A DNA stretch of 5,325 nucleotides, from assembly GCA_934486965.1 (NCBI GenBank), contig CAKSQP010000103.1, positions 1 to 5,325 on the forward strand, given 5' to 3'. Shown here in pieces: positions 5,135 to 5,325 of the stretch (position 1 is the stretch's first letter; every line of letters starts with the position of its first letter). The DNA comes from an uncultured Eubacteriales bacterium (GTDB lineage Bacteria > Bacillota > Clostridia > Oscillospirales > UBA644). The notes under the pieces are model-generated. The model had not been told where the DNA came from, did no database searches, and saw only the letters and a program-made list of their open reading frames with translations. The position numbers and the translations under genes are program-made.

Positions 5135-5325
5135 TCCGAAGCACAAAACCGTAAAAAAGCGGGAGCGCAAACCCGAGAGAAACGGGAGGACAGACCGCGA
5201 TGAAACGGGTGCGAAAACTCCGAAAGCGGCAGCCCGCAGGAAAACAGGTGCAAAAGCCCGAAAGCGGCAAACCGCGAGAAAACGGACACGGAAAATCCGA
5301 AAGCGGCAGACCGCGAGAAAACGGA
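5135..5325. repeat. Degenerate 38-39-bp tandem repeat with a conserved mini-hairpin
   Basis: The 10-base core CGAAAGCGGC recurs at 5221, 5259 and 5298, giving periods of 38 and 39. The rest of each unit (roughly CAGACCGCGAGAAAACGGA) is also shared. Diverged copies are seen further left: 5191-5213, about 5155-5190, and about 5135-5163. The array runs off the window. The three best copies each contain GCGG-N4-CCGC, a 4-bp hairpin with a variable loop. The plus strand is almost devoid of T here (5 in the last 165 bases), so all three forward frames stay open near the end. It may be a structured leader or the start of a repeat-rich gene. Confidence 0.75.
5200..5325 (+). CDS. Possible start of a basic, repeat-containing protein (partial)
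   Basis: An ATG at 5200 follows GGGAGGA (5184-5190) by 9 bases and opens a frame of 42 codons that reaches the window end without a stop. The peptide begins MKRVRKLRKRQPAGK and then gives two similar blocks, PESGKPRENG and SESGRPRENG. It is Lys/Arg/Gly/Glu-rich and probably disordered. It lies downstream of the strong promoter and operators, about 140 bases into the predicted transcript. Against it, the region is a nucleotide tandem repeat in which one unit is 38 rather than 39 bases, so the translated repeat loses frame. The lack of T also keeps every forward frame open, and CGA codons, otherwise uncommon here, are frequent. I do not recognise a family. The true gene could instead begin beyond the window. 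Confidence 0.25.
   Translation, partial: MKRVRKLRKRQPAGKQVQKPESGKPRENGHGKSESGRPRENG

Noticed and set aside
5082..5289. Minus-strand frames of 62-64 codons across the repeat region
   Set aside because: They arise because the complementary strand is T/C-rich and poor in stops; they have no conserved motif and overlap the operators.

Overview
This is a roughly 50% GC stretch of a Gram-positive, Clostridia-like genome, probably an uncultured anaerobe. The pointers are strong AGGAGG ribosome-binding sites, near-consensus sigma-A promoters, short rho-independent terminators, a Re-citrate-synthase-type enzyme typical of strict anaerobes, and enzymes suited to peptidoglycan cross-linked through a diamino acid. 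No RNA gene, CRISPR array, insertion sequence or integrase is visible.

Layout from left to right. Positions 1-120 hold no gene but carry two copies of a C-rich/G-rich 30-bp direct repeat. A strong hairpin terminator (126-155) and a small duplication of the gene end (158-213) close the first gene, which is on the minus strand (192-1619). It is a Re-citrate synthase / isopropylmalate-synthase-family enzyme with its own consensus promoter (1651-1679). Next, also on minus, is a leaderless N-acetylmuramoyl-L-alanine amidase with two C-terminal SH3-like modules (1775-2965) and a terminator at 1723-1752. A 119-bp divergent control region (2966-3084) separates it from a plus-strand, leaderless M14 zinc peptidase with a peptidoglycan-binding domain (3085-4344). 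That peptidase ends 6 bp from the convergent end of a YpsA/DUF1273-type SLOG protein (minus, 4351-4845).

Positions 4846-5199 contain no confident gene. They hold a weak SLOG promoter, a complex hairpin, and a very strong outward-facing promoter (5025-5052) followed by two matching 18-bp palindromes, GGTTAG-N6-CTAACC, that look like operators. From about 5135 to the window end runs a degenerate 38-39-bp tandem repeat, almost free of T on the plus strand, with a conserved mini-hairpin. A possible small basic ORF starts inside it at 5200 and leaves the window.

The two central genes probably work on the same substrate. The amidase would cut the MurNAc-L-Ala bond and the M14 enzyme the gamma-D-Glu/diamino-acid bond of stem peptides. 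Both lack signal peptides, so they would act after lysis, in the mother cell, on recycled peptides, or by non-classical export. The citrate synthase and the SLOG protein look like independent single-gene units. The most unusual region is the right end: strong promoter, paired operators and structured repeats driving something outside the window.
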